This document shows positions 16,765 to 24,865 of a stretch of DNA of 52,794 bases, in pieces. Where the stretch lies: NCBI RefSeq assembly GCF_000685295.1, contig NZ_ARYL01000030.1, positions 1 through 52,794 on the forward strand, given 5' to 3'. The notes beneath the pieces are model-generated. The model made no database searches. It was given only the letters and a program-made list of their open reading frames with translations, and was not told the origin of the DNA. Every line of letters begins with the position of its first letter. Positions within the stretch are counted from its first letter, which is position 1. The DNA comes from Hyphomonas oceanitis SCH89 (GTDB lineage Bacteria > Pseudomonadota > Alphaproteobacteria > Caulobacterales > Hyphomonadaceae). The position numbers and the translations under genes were made by a program.

Positions 16765-18165
16765 ATGTTTAAGTTTAAATCCTCGCTGAAGGCTCTGGGC
16801 GCGGCAACGCTGCTCGGTCTCAGCTCAGTAACCCTCGCTGCTCCGGCAGATGCACAGGCGACTTTGAAGTCGGTTCTGGACAGCATCAAACGGGACTCGA
16901 ATGAAATGTCCGCCGCTGATCAAGCTCGCCTTCGCGAGTTCCAGCAGGACAAGAATGCTCAGGAAGCCAAGATGACCGAAGCGCGTGGCGCGCTTGCGAC
17001 TGTCGAAGCGAAGGGCAGGGCTCTCGGCGCCGAATTTGACGCCAATGAAGCGGAACTCTCGGCTCTTGAAGGCCAGGTTTCCGAACAGGCTGGCGACTTT
17101 CAGGAGCTGCTCGGCCAGTTCCGTACGGCTGCTGGTGAAACGATGCCTGAAATTGCGAACTCGTTCGCAAGCTTCAACTATCCAGACCGCGTAGAAAGCA
17201 TTGCCCAGGTTGCGGAAGCCCGCACATTGCCAACGCGTTCGCAGCTCGAGAATCTGCCCAAGGCCATGCTGCAAGAGATGATCGCGCAGTCCGAAGTGAA
17301 AACCTTCACTGCCGTTGTCGACGGCATTGGCCCAGATGGTTCGAACGCTGAAGCTGAGCTGATGCGCGTTGGTGTCTTCACCGCTGCGACGACGCAAGGC
17401 AAGAAGTTCGTCGAAGTCAAGAAAGGCGATGACGGCGACACGTTCCTTCAGGCATTCAAGCAACAGCCTGCCGGTTCTTATAGCTCGGCAATGGGCTCGC
17501 TGATCAATGCTGGCCCGGACCAACTCGTCCGCGCACCAGTCGATCCATCCAAAGGTAACCTGTTCGGTATCCTTGGCGACCTTCCGAAATTCGCTGACCG
17601 CCTTAAGCAAGGTGGCTCGGTTGGTGCAGTTATTGCTGTGCTCGCCGTGATCGGTATCCTGATTGGTCTCTATAAGATCTTCACGCTCTTCACGATGGGC
17701 GGTGCAATGCGCAAGACGGCGAAAACCCGTCAGGCCGGTACCGGCAACCCACTGGCTCGCGTGTTTGAAGCCTACGAAACCAATAAGAATGCAGACATCG
17801 AGACGCTTGAGCTCAAACTTGACGAGCAAATCCTCCGTGAATCGCCCCGCATCGAACGCTTCAACGACATCATCAAGGTGTTCGCTGCTGTTGCTCCGCT
17901 GCTCGGTCTTCTCGGTACCGTTATCGGTATGATCATCACCTTCACCACGATCACGATCTATGGTGCAGGCGATCCAAAACTGATGGCAGGCGGTATCTCG
18001 GTTGCTCTTATGACAACGGTGTTTGGCCTTGTGGCCGCCATTCCGCTGCTGCTGATCCACGCTGTCGCTTCGTCGATGGCTCGTGGCAACCAGCAAATTC
18101 TCGACGAGCAGGCCGCTGGCCTGGTTGCTGAGAAAGCGGAATCCACGCGTGGGGTGATGGCGTAA
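16765..18165 (+). CDS. Long ExbB/TolQ-family protein with periplasmic coiled coil (TtpC-like)
   Basis: A 466-residue protein. A signal peptide (to about residue 31, ADAQA) is followed by a periplasmic coiled-coil stretch (about 35-125) and a mixed periplasmic domain. A membrane helix lies at about 292-312, and a C-terminal MotA/TolQ/ExbB proton-channel domain has helices near 375-400 (VAPLLGLLGTVIGMI) and 410-435. This matches Vibrio TtpC, an ExbB-like fourth component required for TonB2 function. It probably works with the shorter ExbB that follows. A GAAGAGG ribosome site and close spacing on both sides fit operon expression. Confidence 0.88.
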   Translation: MFKFKSSLKALGAATLLGLSSVTLAAPADAQATLKSVLDSIKRDSNEMSAADQARLREFQQDKNAQEAKMTEARGALATVEAKGRALGAEFDANEAELSALEGQVSEQAGDFQELLGQFRTAAGETMPEIANSFASFNYPDRVESIAQVAEARTLPTRSQLENLPKAMLQEMIAQSEVKTFTAVVDGIGPDGSNAEAELMRVGVFTAATTQGKKFVEVKKGDDGDTFLQAFKQQPAGSYSSAMGSLINAGPDQLVRAPVDPSKGNLFGILGDLPKFADRLKQGGSVGAVIAVLAVIGILIGLYKIFTLFTMGGAMRKTAKTRQAGTGNPLARVFEAYETNKNADIETLELKLDEQILRESPRIERFNDIIKVFAAVAPLLGLLGTVIGMIITFTTITIYGAGDPKLMAGGISVALMTTVFGLVAAIPLLLIHAVASSMARGNQQILDEQAAGLVAEKAESTRGVMA

Positions 18166-18205
18166 GCCATCCCCCTCGTTTCACTCGAGGAGGAGGAACC
18201 CGATC

Positions 18206-18715
18206 ATGGGTTTTGCAGATCTACAAGCTTTCCTCGATCGTGGCGGTCCCGTGTTGATTGTCATCATGGCAGCAACATTCTTCATGTGGGCACTTATCCT
18301 GGAACGGCTGTTCTATTTCAGGTTTGCTCACAAGCAAGTGGCCGCGGAAGCGATCGCGGAGTGGCGTTCCCGCTCCGATCGGAAGTCGACACTCGCGCAC
18401 TGGGTGCGTGACAAGCTGGTCTCGGAAGTTCGTGCGAAAGCCGAGCAGAATGTCCAGCTCACGAAGGCCATGGTGGCTCTTGCGCCACTCCTTGGTCTAC
18501 TCGGAACAGTGACGGGGATGGTGGCCGTGTTCGACGTTATGGCTATCACCAACGGTGCTGACGCAAAGGCAATGTCTGCGGGTGTGTCCCGCGCGACAAT
18601 TCCGACAATGGCCGGCATGGTCGCGTCGCTCTCTGGCATTCTGTTTACATCCGGCATGGATCGCCGCGTGGATCGGTCTGTCCAGTGGGTCGAAGACGAG
18701 ATGGAGATCGGCTGA
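18206..18715 (+). CDS. exbB: ExbB/TolQ-family proton channel subunit
   Basis: A 169-residue inner-membrane protein with three helices: about 15-35 (VLIVIMAATFFMWALILERLF), about 90-112 (ALAPLLGLLGTVTGMVAVF) and about 125-150. The LLGLLGTVTGM helix lines the proton path with ExbD. It lacks any periplasmic extension and is shorter than classic ExbB, like Vibrio ExbB2. A strong GAGGAGGAGG ribosome site precedes it. The stop overlaps the next start (TGATG), so exbB and exbD are translationally coupled. Confidence 0.92.
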   Translation: MGFADLQAFLDRGGPVLIVIMAATFFMWALILERLFYFRFAHKQVAAEAIAEWRSRSDRKSTLAHWVRDKLVSEVRAKAEQNVQLTKAMVALAPLLGLLGTVTGMVAVFDVMAITNGADAKAMSAGVSRATIPTMAGMVASLSGILFTSGMDRRVDRSVQWVEDEMEIG

Positions 18716-19131
18716 TGCGTGGACGTAAGGTAAGAAATCCGGACGAGGCCAACGTTGACCTCACGCCAATGCTGGATGTGGTTTTCATCCTACTCATCTT
18801 CTTCATCGTGACGGCGACGTTCGCGCAGGAAGAAGCTCTGGGTCTTGAACCGCCACCGCCACCGGCTCCGGAGACAGATCAACAGGAGCAGGTGCCAGCC
18901 ATTCTGATCCTGATCGATGAGACTAACCTCATCACTGTGAACGGCCGAGCGACGGATATCGGTTCAGTACGTGCGAATATCGAGCGTGTGCGTGCCGAAA
19001 CTCCAGAGAGTGCCGTTGTCATCCAGGCGCACCCAAAGGCAAAGAGCGGCGTGATCGTTCTGATCCGGGATGCGGCTTACAATGCAGGCTATAGGGACCG
19101 GGTAAACCTCGTCCTTACGGCTGTAGAATAG
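18715..19131 (+). CDS. exbD: ExbD-family proton channel subunit (first copy)
   Basis: A 138-residue ExbD with a short cytoplasmic tail, one membrane helix starting DLTPMLDVVFILLIFFIVTA, and a periplasmic domain. The Asp in LDVVF is the conserved protonatable residue. After the helix it carries a proline-rich linker (EPPPPPAPE) not shared by the second copy. The start at 18715 overlaps the exbB stop; an earlier in-frame ATG at 18685 inside exbB is less likely. The protein supplies the moving or stator element coupling proton flow to TonB. Confidence 0.92.
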   Translation: MRGRKVRNPDEANVDLTPMLDVVFILLIFFIVTATFAQEEALGLEPPPPPAPETDQQEQVPAILILIDETNLITVNGRATDIGSVRANIERVRAETPESAVVIQAHPKAKSGVIVLIRDAAYNAGYRDRVNLVLTAVE

Positions 19132-19144
19132 AGGAGCGACACAC

Positions 19145-19564
19145 ATGGCACGCAGAAAACGCCAATCAGTCGCCGGTGGGGGAGGAGCGGAAGACGATGT
19201 CAACCTGACGCCCATGCTGGACGTTGTGTTCATCCTTCTAATCTTCTTCATTGTGACGGCGCAGTTCATCAAGGAACCAGGTGTCCCCATTGTCCGTCCT
19301 GAAGTGGACAACAAGGCGCAGGTCAAGCCACTCGCGATCCTGATCGCGATCGACAAGAACAGCGATATCTATATCGACAAAAAGCAAGTTTCGCCTGACG
19401 AGATCGGCTTCACGTTCAAGCAATTGCGTGAAGACAACCCAAAGGGTGAAGTTGTTGTTCAGGCTGATGTAGATGCTGAAGCCGAGGTGCTGGTCGATGT
19501 CATGGAAACGATCAACAAGATCGATGGCGCGACGGTGATCAATATTTCGGCCAAGCGAGAATAG
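19145..19564 (+). CDS. exbD: ExbD-family proton channel subunit (second copy)
   Basis: A second ExbD of 139 residues placed 13 bases after the first. The membrane helix (NLTPMLDVVFILLIFFIVTAQF) with its conserved Asp is nearly the same as in the first copy. The periplasmic domain differs (IDKKQVSPDEIGFTFKQL, VDVMETINKIDGATV) and there is no proline-rich linker. Two ExbDs in one operon would allow a mixed ExbD dimer inside the ExbB pentamer; that is inference. A GAGGAG ribosome site sits ahead of the ATG. Confidence 0.92.
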   Translation: MARRKRQSVAGGGGAEDDVNLTPMLDVVFILLIFFIVTAQFIKEPGVPIVRPEVDNKAQVKPLAILIAIDKNSDIYIDKKQVSPDEIGFTFKQLREDNPKGEVVVQADVDAEAEVLVDVMETINKIDGATVINISAKRE

Positions 19565-19575
19565 GAGACTCAGAC

Positions 19576-20199
19576 ATGTTCAACAGTCCGTTTATGAGAT
19601 TGGGAGCTGCCCTCGTTATTGCCGTTCCGATCGTCTATCTTCTGTTCATCATGATGAGCTCGCTGATCAACGTCACCGAGATCAAGGTGGACAAAGGTGA
19701 GCAACGCGTTCTGGCTGCTATCACGCCTCAAAAACAGGATAGCGAAGTTCGCACGCGTCAACGGTCCAAACCGAAGCGCCTGGATTCGGCTGCCAAGCCG
19801 CCTCCACCGCCAAAAGTGTCGGCAACAAAATCGCAGATCAACCTGCCGACTCCGAAGATCGAAGGCGCAGCTCCTACGGAGCTCAACCTTGGCCGTATGC
19901 AATCGCTCGCGATTGATCCGGTTGCGATCTCTGACCGTGATGCTCAGCCGATCCGCCCACCGACGCCATCGTTCCCGCAGCGCGCTGCAGAGCGTGGCAT
20001 CGAAGGTAGCTGTGATGTCCGTTTCGACGTGGATACACGGGGCCGCCCGTATAACGTCTCGGCCTCCTGCACGAACGACATGTTCAAGTCGGAAGCAGAA
20101 CGCGCCGTTGCACGAGTTGAATTTGCTCCGAAGATCATTCGTGGCAAGGCAGCTGAGCGCAAGAACGTTGTGTATCCGCTGGAATTCAAGCTGCAGTAG
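19576..20199 (+). CDS. tonB: TonB-family energy transducer
   Basis: A 207-residue protein with one N-terminal membrane helix (about 8-30) and a basic linker with a short proline run (KPPPPPKVS). The C-terminal TonB domain (about 130-207) runs from PPTPSFPQRAAERGIEG to YPLEFKLQ. It transfers energy from the ExbB-ExbD motor to outer-membrane receptors. The linker is short compared with E. coli TonB. The domain holds two cysteines (GSCDVRF and SASCTND) about 20 residues apart that could form a disulfide in the periplasm. It is the last gene before a strong terminator. Confidence 0.92.
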   Translation: MFNSPFMRLGAALVIAVPIVYLLFIMMSSLINVTEIKVDKGEQRVLAAITPQKQDSEVRTRQRSKPKRLDSAAKPPPPPKVSATKSQINLPTPKIEGAAPTELNLGRMQSLAIDPVAISDRDAQPIRPPTPSFPQRAAERGIEGSCDVRFDVDTRGRPYNVSASCTNDMFKSEAERAVARVEFAPKIIRGKAAERKNVVYPLEFKLQ

Positions 20200-20230
20200 G
20201 CGATGAACATTGATTGCACACTGACATTCA

Positions 20231-20262
20231 AGGAGCGCCCCGAAATGGGCGCTCCTTTTTTT
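20231..20262 (+). terminator. Strong intrinsic terminator of the TonB module
   Basis: A perfect ten-bp GC-rich stem (arms 20231-20240 and 20247-20256, loop CGAAAT) followed by six T residues, 31 bases after the tonB stop. This is a textbook Rho-independent terminator, so the TPR gene further right is not simply read from the same transcript. Confidence 0.93.
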
Positions 20263-20727
20263 CAGAGCGTTTTGATGAAAGTCCAGATTTTCCAGATTGC
20301 GGTACCAATTGCACAAGACGGCAGAAAATGATACTATGTAACAAATGGAGTCGCGTCGGATACTTGTGATTGCTGCACATTCCGTCACTTTTTGGAATGG
20401 CTGCGCGGGTATTACGGGAGCCAAAAAATGGTCAACCCAATACCTTCATGCCTCATTACCGGCACGGTTTTCTGAAGGTTGAGCAAAGCGTGATTTAGAT
20501 CCTGAATTCCGAATGGGAAACGCTATGATCGAATGAAGAATTGATGTTGATTGGCATTGACGAATTGGGTCGGTGAGACCCATACATGAAGTGAATAAGT
20601 AACAGTCTTTTAATGGGCAGAAGCGCGCTACAGATTACGTAAGTTACCGCGCGGAAGTTATTGATCCCGCCCAGCAATTCCGGTTGATTGGGCCAAACCC
20701 CGCGAGCTGCGCGGAGAGGAGAGGAAA
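20263..20727. other. Long leader region ahead of the TPR gene
   Basis: These 465 bases contain no supported gene. They are AT-richer than the flanks. A possible sigma70-type promoter is TTGACG at 20557-20562 and CATACA at 20581-20586 (18-base spacing); this is weak evidence. That would leave a 5' leader of about 130 bases before the TPR gene. A strong GGAGAGGAGAGG ribosome site sits at the right end. Confidence 0.4.
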
Positions 20728-22128
20728 ATGGGAATTAGAGCAACTCTCAAGGGCGCCGTGCTCGTTGGCTTTATGGCAACGATGGGTGCTGGCGCTGCAA
20801 TGGCGCAGTCTTGTACCGAAACCGAGTTCAGCTCGAAAACGGGCCAGACCTATCTCGAGGCCGAACAGGCTGCGATGGTCAAGAAGGACTTCAATACGGC
20901 GATTTCAAAACTCAACTCGCTGCGTTCAACCGAGTTGAACTGCTACGAGGAAGGCGCTGTTATCAAGCTCTCCGCGTATATCAAGATTGAGAACGGTGAT
21001 CGTGCTGGCGCTGTCCAGGATCTGCTCACTGCGCTTAACAAAGGTTATATCCCTGCAGCGGACGCCGCTCAGACCTACTATAACATTGCCCAGATTTATC
21101 TTCAGGAAGAAGACCTTGGCAAAGCGCTCGAGTACATGACCAAGTGGCAACAGGCAGGTGGTAAACCTGACCGTACGCAAAAATGGCAGCTTGCTGTGCT
21201 CAACCAGCGCGCCGACAAGTTCAAAGAAGCTGTTCGGTGGGCCGAAGAAGTCCGCGCCGACGATGGCAATAATTACAAGCAGGAAGTCTATGACCTTCTG
21301 CTCTATCTTTACAATGAGACCGGTCAAAAGGCGAAGTTGGCTGAAGTGCTGGAAGTTCTTGTCGAACGCAATCCTAACGAGCGCAAATATTGGGATGCAA
21401 TTGCCGGCAACTATTTCGCTGATAATGAAGAGCGCAAGGCCTTCGAAGTTCAGAAGGCCATGTATCTTGGCGGCTTGCTGAAAACCGAAGACGAGCTCAT
21501 GCGCGTCGTAAACTTCTACAACCGTTTCAACGCTCCCTACCATGCCGCACGCGTTCTCGAGAAAGAGATGAATGCGGGCCGTATCTCCAAGAACCTCGAT
21601 CACCTCGAACTCCTTGCAAACCTGTACCAGGTGGCACGTGAACACGAGAAAGCGATCCCGGTTATCAAGCAGGCTGCTGATGCTGGTGGCGGCGGCGCAA
21701 TGTATGAACGTCTTGGCCGATCCTATGCTGACCTCCAGAAATGGAAAGACACAGAAGACGCGCTCAACAAAGCGATCAGCATGGGCGGCATCAAGGACCG
21801 CGGAAACGCTTACGTCCTGATTGGCCAGTCGCGCTATGAGCGTGGCGATCGGGCAGGGGCCCGGGAATCGTTCAAGACGGCCGGCAACAATGCGGGGCGC
21901 AGCTGGATCGACTTTATGAACTCCGAGGAAAACACCAAGCGCGCCTTGGTTTGCTTCGAAGTTCAGTCCGCATGGCTGAACGTCGAGAATGAAGCGAAGA
22001 TCTGTAAGCGTCTGGCCGTTCTGGGTGAAGACAACATTCCTGAGAACTGCAAGACCATCAAGGAACGTCTCTCCGAGGCTGAAGCGAAGTACAACGCGAC
22101 ACCGGAGTGCAAGGGGCAGGCAACCTGA
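20728..22128 (+). CDS. Secreted TPR-repeat protein of the TonB module
   Basis: A 466-residue protein with a signal peptide (cleavage near AMAQS, residue 26-27) and a helical body made of tetratricopeptide-like repeats. Examples are TYYNIAQIYLQEEDLGKALEYM, AMYERLGRSYADLQKWKDTEDALNKA and YVLIGQSRYERGDRAGARESF. TPR proteins end TonB2-like operons in other proteobacteria, where they are thought to act as periplasmic scaffolds. Here a terminator and a 500-base gap separate it from tonB, so it appears to have its own promoter. Several cysteines are present (about residues 28, 72, 410, 425, 438, 462) and may pair in the periplasm. Confidence 0.85.
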   Translation: MGIRATLKGAVLVGFMATMGAGAAMAQSCTETEFSSKTGQTYLEAEQAAMVKKDFNTAISKLNSLRSTELNCYEEGAVIKLSAYIKIENGDRAGAVQDLLTALNKGYIPAADAAQTYYNIAQIYLQEEDLGKALEYMTKWQQAGGKPDRTQKWQLAVLNQRADKFKEAVRWAEEVRADDGNNYKQEVYDLLLYLYNETGQKAKLAEVLEVLVERNPNERKYWDAIAGNYFADNEERKAFEVQKAMYLGGLLKTEDELMRVVNFYNRFNAPYHAARVLEKEMNAGRISKNLDHLELLANLYQVAREHEKAIPVIKQAADAGGGGAMYERLGRSYADLQKWKDTEDALNKAISMGGIKDRGNAYVLIGQSRYERGDRAGARESFKTAGNNAGRSWIDFMNSEENTKRALVCFEVQSAWLNVENEAKICKRLAVLGEDNIPENCKTIKERLSEAEAKYNATPECKGQAT

Positions 22129-22177
22129 TCCCGTAAGGGCACGGCCTTTTAAGGCACCCTACAATCTATCAAACGAG

Positions 22178-22209
22178 AAAAGCCCCGGACAAAGCGTCCG
22201 GGGCTTTTT
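22178..22209 (+). terminator. Intrinsic terminator of the TPR gene
   Basis: A 13-bp stem (22178-22190 with 22196-22208, loop AAAGC) ending in a T run, about 50 bases after the TPR stop codon. Confidence 0.9.
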
Positions 22210-22297
22210 CTGTAGCATGAGTACACAGAAGGCATTGGGGCACTCGCGCTGTGCTTTCGATTACCCTCAAGGGGCTCGCCCGATTGACGGCAAAACA

Positions 22298-22329
22298 AAA
22301 CCGCCGACATCATAAAATGTCGGCGGTTT
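22298..22329 (-). terminator. Intrinsic terminator of the bactofilin gene
   Basis: A 13-bp perfect stem (22298-22310 with 22317-22329, loop of six). On the minus strand it is followed by TGTTTTG, placing it about 30 bases after the bactofilin stop. Confidence 0.85.
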
Positions 22330-22359
22330 GGGAAGAGGTAATTGTAAAGCGGGCGTGCG

Positions 22360-22887
22360 TCAGGACGCCGTTGTCGAAATCCCGAATGCGGTAGGGCTTG
22401 AGCTGCTCATCGGCGTCGACGATTCATTGGAGACCGAAGAAGCTGACGCGCCCTTCGGGCCTGTCTCTTTCAGCGGGTCATCAGCGTGCTTCACCTGACC
22501 TTCGAAGACAGCATTCGACTGGATCTGAAGCGACGAATGAACGATGTCGCCTTTAACATGGGCGCCGGATTCCAGCTCGACCTTGCGAGCGCGGATGGAT
22601 CCACGGATCTTGCCTTTTACCTTCACGACTTCGGCTTTCACTTCGCCCGTGATGTGTCCGGAAGCGCCAATCGTAATGTCTGTTGCGCTGACGTCACCAT
22701 CAACAACGCCGTCGATCTGAAGGGCGCCTTCAGAAATGACAGACCCGTTTATCTTCATGTCGGCGCAAATGATCGACGCCGCGCGCGCCGCAGGCTTCAT
22801 CGCTGCGCCGCGGATTGCATCCTGTGCAGTAGCTGCTTTGACGGGTTCAGGAGTGGTGGTTTCTGGTGTTTTGTTTTTAGTGAACAT
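22360..22887 (-). CDS. Bactofilin (polymer-forming cytoskeletal protein)
   Basis: A 175-residue bactofilin. A disordered N-terminal tail of about 40 residues precedes a right-handed beta-helix core built of short repeats (INGSVISEGALQIDG, GDVSATDITIGASGHITGEV, KGKIRGSIRARKVELESG, KGDIVHSSLQIQ). A Ser/Thr/Pro-rich C-terminal tail ends the protein. Bactofilins polymerise without nucleotide and bind the inner membrane to position cell-wall enzymes. The start lies 11 bases inside the end of the M23 peptidase gene, so the two are translationally linked. In Hyphomonas neptunium such a bactofilin (BacA) and its neighbouring M23 peptidase (LmdC) are reported to shape stalk and bud; a similar role here is inferred. 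Confidence 0.93.
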   Translation of the reverse strand: MFTKNKTPETTTPEPVKAATAQDAIRGAAMKPAARAASIICADMKINGSVISEGALQIDGVVDGDVSATDITIGASGHITGEVKAEVVKVKGKIRGSIRARKVELESGAHVKGDIVHSSLQIQSNAVFEGQVKHADDPLKETGPKGASASSVSNESSTPMSSSSPTAFGISTTAS

Positions 22888-24094
22888 GTCGGCCTGCTTT
22901 CAAGAATTTCGCTGGATCATAAGGTTTGCCGTTGAACCAGACTTCATAGTGAAGATGGTCGCCCGTGCTTCGTCCGGTGGTCCCCATCTTGCCGACCAAG
23001 TCTCCGATTTCCACGGTATCCCCCTTTGATACCGTAATTGCGCTCAAGTGACCATAGCGGGACTTGAAGCCATGTCCGTGGTCGATCTCGACCAGGCGCC
23101 CGTAGCCGGAGCTGGCGCCCGCGAATGATACCTTGCCTGGTCCGGCCGCAACAATTGGCGCGGCATGGTACGCAGCAAGGTCAAGGCCGTTGTGCCAGCC
23201 TGGGCGCTTGCGGAATGGGTCAATGCGCATGCCATAGTCGCTTGTCTGGCGGAATGGAACGCCGACGGGTCGACCAAGCGGCAAGCTGGCAACGATCTGT
23301 TCGTAATAACGCATCTCTTCGACGCGTGCGCGTGTCTGGTTGAGGCGATTGTAAAACGATGCCTCATCGGTTGTCAGGTTTGAGGCGCTGGATGTGAGCG
23401 TCGCGATTGGTACAAGCGGGCCGCCCATTTCAGCGCCAGACATGATCCTGTCGCTGCCAACCGAGGTCAACTGCAGAACACCGCGCGCGCGCTCGGCGCG
23501 ATCAATGGCCAGGTCTTCCGCTTCATCCAGGATACGCTCCTGGTCATATTTCAGGTTCTTGAGGCTCACGCGTGTGCCACTCGTGTCGAAGGCGGCAGTA
23601 ATGGGCTCGAAATGTCGTGACTGACGATTATCAGCTTCTTCGATTGACGCCTTGACCAGAAGGCCCGTGCCGTCACCCTTCAGGGCCGAGACTTCAAGGT
23701 TTTCGTCGCCTTTGAGTTTGTCGAAAAGATCTTCCAGGGCTTTCTGGCGGTCTTCCCACTCAGCGGTCTCTTTCTGGAAGGCGTCTGTGCGTTCCTCAAG
23801 GAGCGAGCGGGAGAGAGCATCCTTTGCGCGGAGTTCCTGAACCCAGCGCTCATACTTGGCGAGTTCACGATCATCGGGCGCGCCGGCAATTGTGCTGCTG
23901 GGCCCGCCGAGAACATAACTGCCTGTAACGAAGAGGGTCCAACCGGCCAAGGCAGCCGCACCAGCAGCAATAATAGCCTGCTGCCAAGGCGATACCGAAA
24001 TATAGCGAACCGTGCCACCGCTGCGATGATAGATCTGGCGTTCAGGAAACGCCCGATCAAACGTCGCTTTTACGCTTGCACTCCACTTTGCCAT
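22877..24094 (-). CDS. M23 (LytM) family endopeptidase, LmdC-like
   Basis: A membrane-anchored peptidoglycan endopeptidase of 405 residues: cytoplasmic N-terminus (about 1-40), membrane helix (about 41-62), periplasmic coiled coil (about 70-125), and a C-terminal M23 domain. The metal-binding residues are intact: H-x3-D in WHNGLDLAA and HLHYEV near the end. The ATG at 24094 is preferred for its AGGTGG site; the frame stays open to 24214 but that extension looks non-coding. It cuts peptide cross-links in the wall. The overlap with the bactofilin gene suggests the short cytoplasmic tail is the contact that lets the bactofilin polymer recruit it. Confidence 0.92.
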   Translation of the reverse strand: MAKWSASVKATFDRAFPERQIYHRSGGTVRYISVSPWQQAIIAAGAAALAGWTLFVTGSYVLGGPSSTIAGAPDDRELAKYERWVQELRAKDALSRSLLEERTDAFQKETAEWEDRQKALEDLFDKLKGDENLEVSALKGDGTGLLVKASIEEADNRQSRHFEPITAAFDTSGTRVSLKNLKYDQERILDEAEDLAIDRAERARGVLQLTSVGSDRIMSGAEMGGPLVPIATLTSSASNLTTDEASFYNRLNQTRARVEEMRYYEQIVASLPLGRPVGVPFRQTSDYGMRIDPFRKRPGWHNGLDLAAYHAAPIVAAGPGKVSFAGASSGYGRLVEIDHGHGFKSRYGHLSAITVSKGDTVEIGDLVGKMGTTGRSTGDHLHYEVWFNGKPYDPAKFLKAGRHVH

Positions 24095-24301
24095 GCACGC
24101 CACCTGTCGACTGGAAATCACACCCCATGCTGCAACAATTACTACAGCACGTTTCCCAAACCCGTGGACCCATAAATACCCATTTCGAACTGGGGTGAAA
24201 GCCCTACAGAGCACAATTCATGCGATTTTTCGCCTATTTGGGTAAATCCCCTGTTAACGCTAAGGAAATTGGGTGAATTGTGCGTAATGAATAGGCGGTG
24301 C

Positions 24302-24766
24302 TCAGGTCTTCACACTCTCGAGCACTTCCTCAGCGTGTCCCTTCACACGAACCTTGGGCCAGATTCGCTTTATCTTGCCGTCAGGACCGATCAAAAATGT
24401 CGAACGGGCGATTCCCATATACGTGCGTCCATACATGTTCTTCTCCACCCAGACGCCGAACGATTCGCAAACGCTGCCGTCCTCGTCCGCTCCGAGCGGA
24501 ATTTTCAGATCATGCTTGTCCGTAAACTTGCCGTGCTTCGCCAGCGTATCGCGCGACACGCCAAGTATTTCAGCGCCGGCCGCAGCAAAGTCGGCGGCGA
24601 GGGCGGAGAAGTCTTTTGCTTCATTCGTGCATCCAGGCGTGTCGTCTTTCGGGTAGAAATAGAGAACGAGGGTCTTGCCCTTGTACGATGATAGCTGCTT
24701 TTTGCCGTCTGTCGTCTCGATGGAAAAAGACGGCGCTTTTACGCCCTCAACCAGTGGTTTGCTCAT
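24302..24766 (-). CDS. bcp: Thioredoxin-dependent peroxiredoxin (Bcp/PrxQ)
   Basis: A 154-residue peroxiredoxin with the family's peroxidatic site DDTPGCTNEA (Cys46). The usual E. coli Bcp partner cysteine five residues on is replaced by Lys51. The only other cysteine, Cys100 (GSVCESFG), would have to serve as resolving residue, as in the alternative PrxQ subgroup, or the enzyme is 1-Cys type. It reduces hydrogen peroxide and organic hydroperoxides in the cytoplasm using thioredoxin. Convergent with no neighbour; it stands alone between the M23 gene and the rightward AsmA-like gene. Confidence 0.93.
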   Translation of the reverse strand: MSKPLVEGVKAPSFSIETTDGKKQLSSYKGKTLVLYFYPKDDTPGCTNEAKDFSALAADFAAAGAEILGVSRDTLAKHGKFTDKHDLKIPLGADEDGSVCESFGVWVEKNMYGRTYMGIARSTFLIGPDGKIKRIWPKVRVKGHAEEVLESVKT

Positions 24767-24865
24767 GTAATGCTCCTATGGTGCACATTAACGACTGTGC
24801 TTATATCAAAGGCTCTGCAGCCAGGCTGTTCGATATGAGTCGCATGAAGCTTAAGGAGCGTGCCC

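Noticed and set aside
16825..18096. Long minus-strand open frame (423 codons) opposite the TtpC-like gene
   Set aside because: It is antisense to a clear ExbB-family gene, has no recognisable motifs, and arises from the biased codon use of that gene.
19570..20424. Minus-strand frame of 284 codons opposite tonB
   Set aside because: It runs through tonB and its terminator and has Cys/His/Arg-rich random composition.
20495..20677. Sixty-codon minus-strand frame in the gap before the TPR gene
   Set aside because: Random composition, no ribosome site, and it lies in a probable promoter or leader region.
20926..21645. Minus-strand frame of 239 codons opposite the TPR gene
   Set aside because: It is antisense to a signal-peptide-bearing TPR protein and matches no family.
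24095..24301. TTAACGCTAAG in the gap before the M23 gene as a CtrA-like site
   Set aside because: The spacing between half sites is wrong for the TTAA-N7-TTAA consensus.
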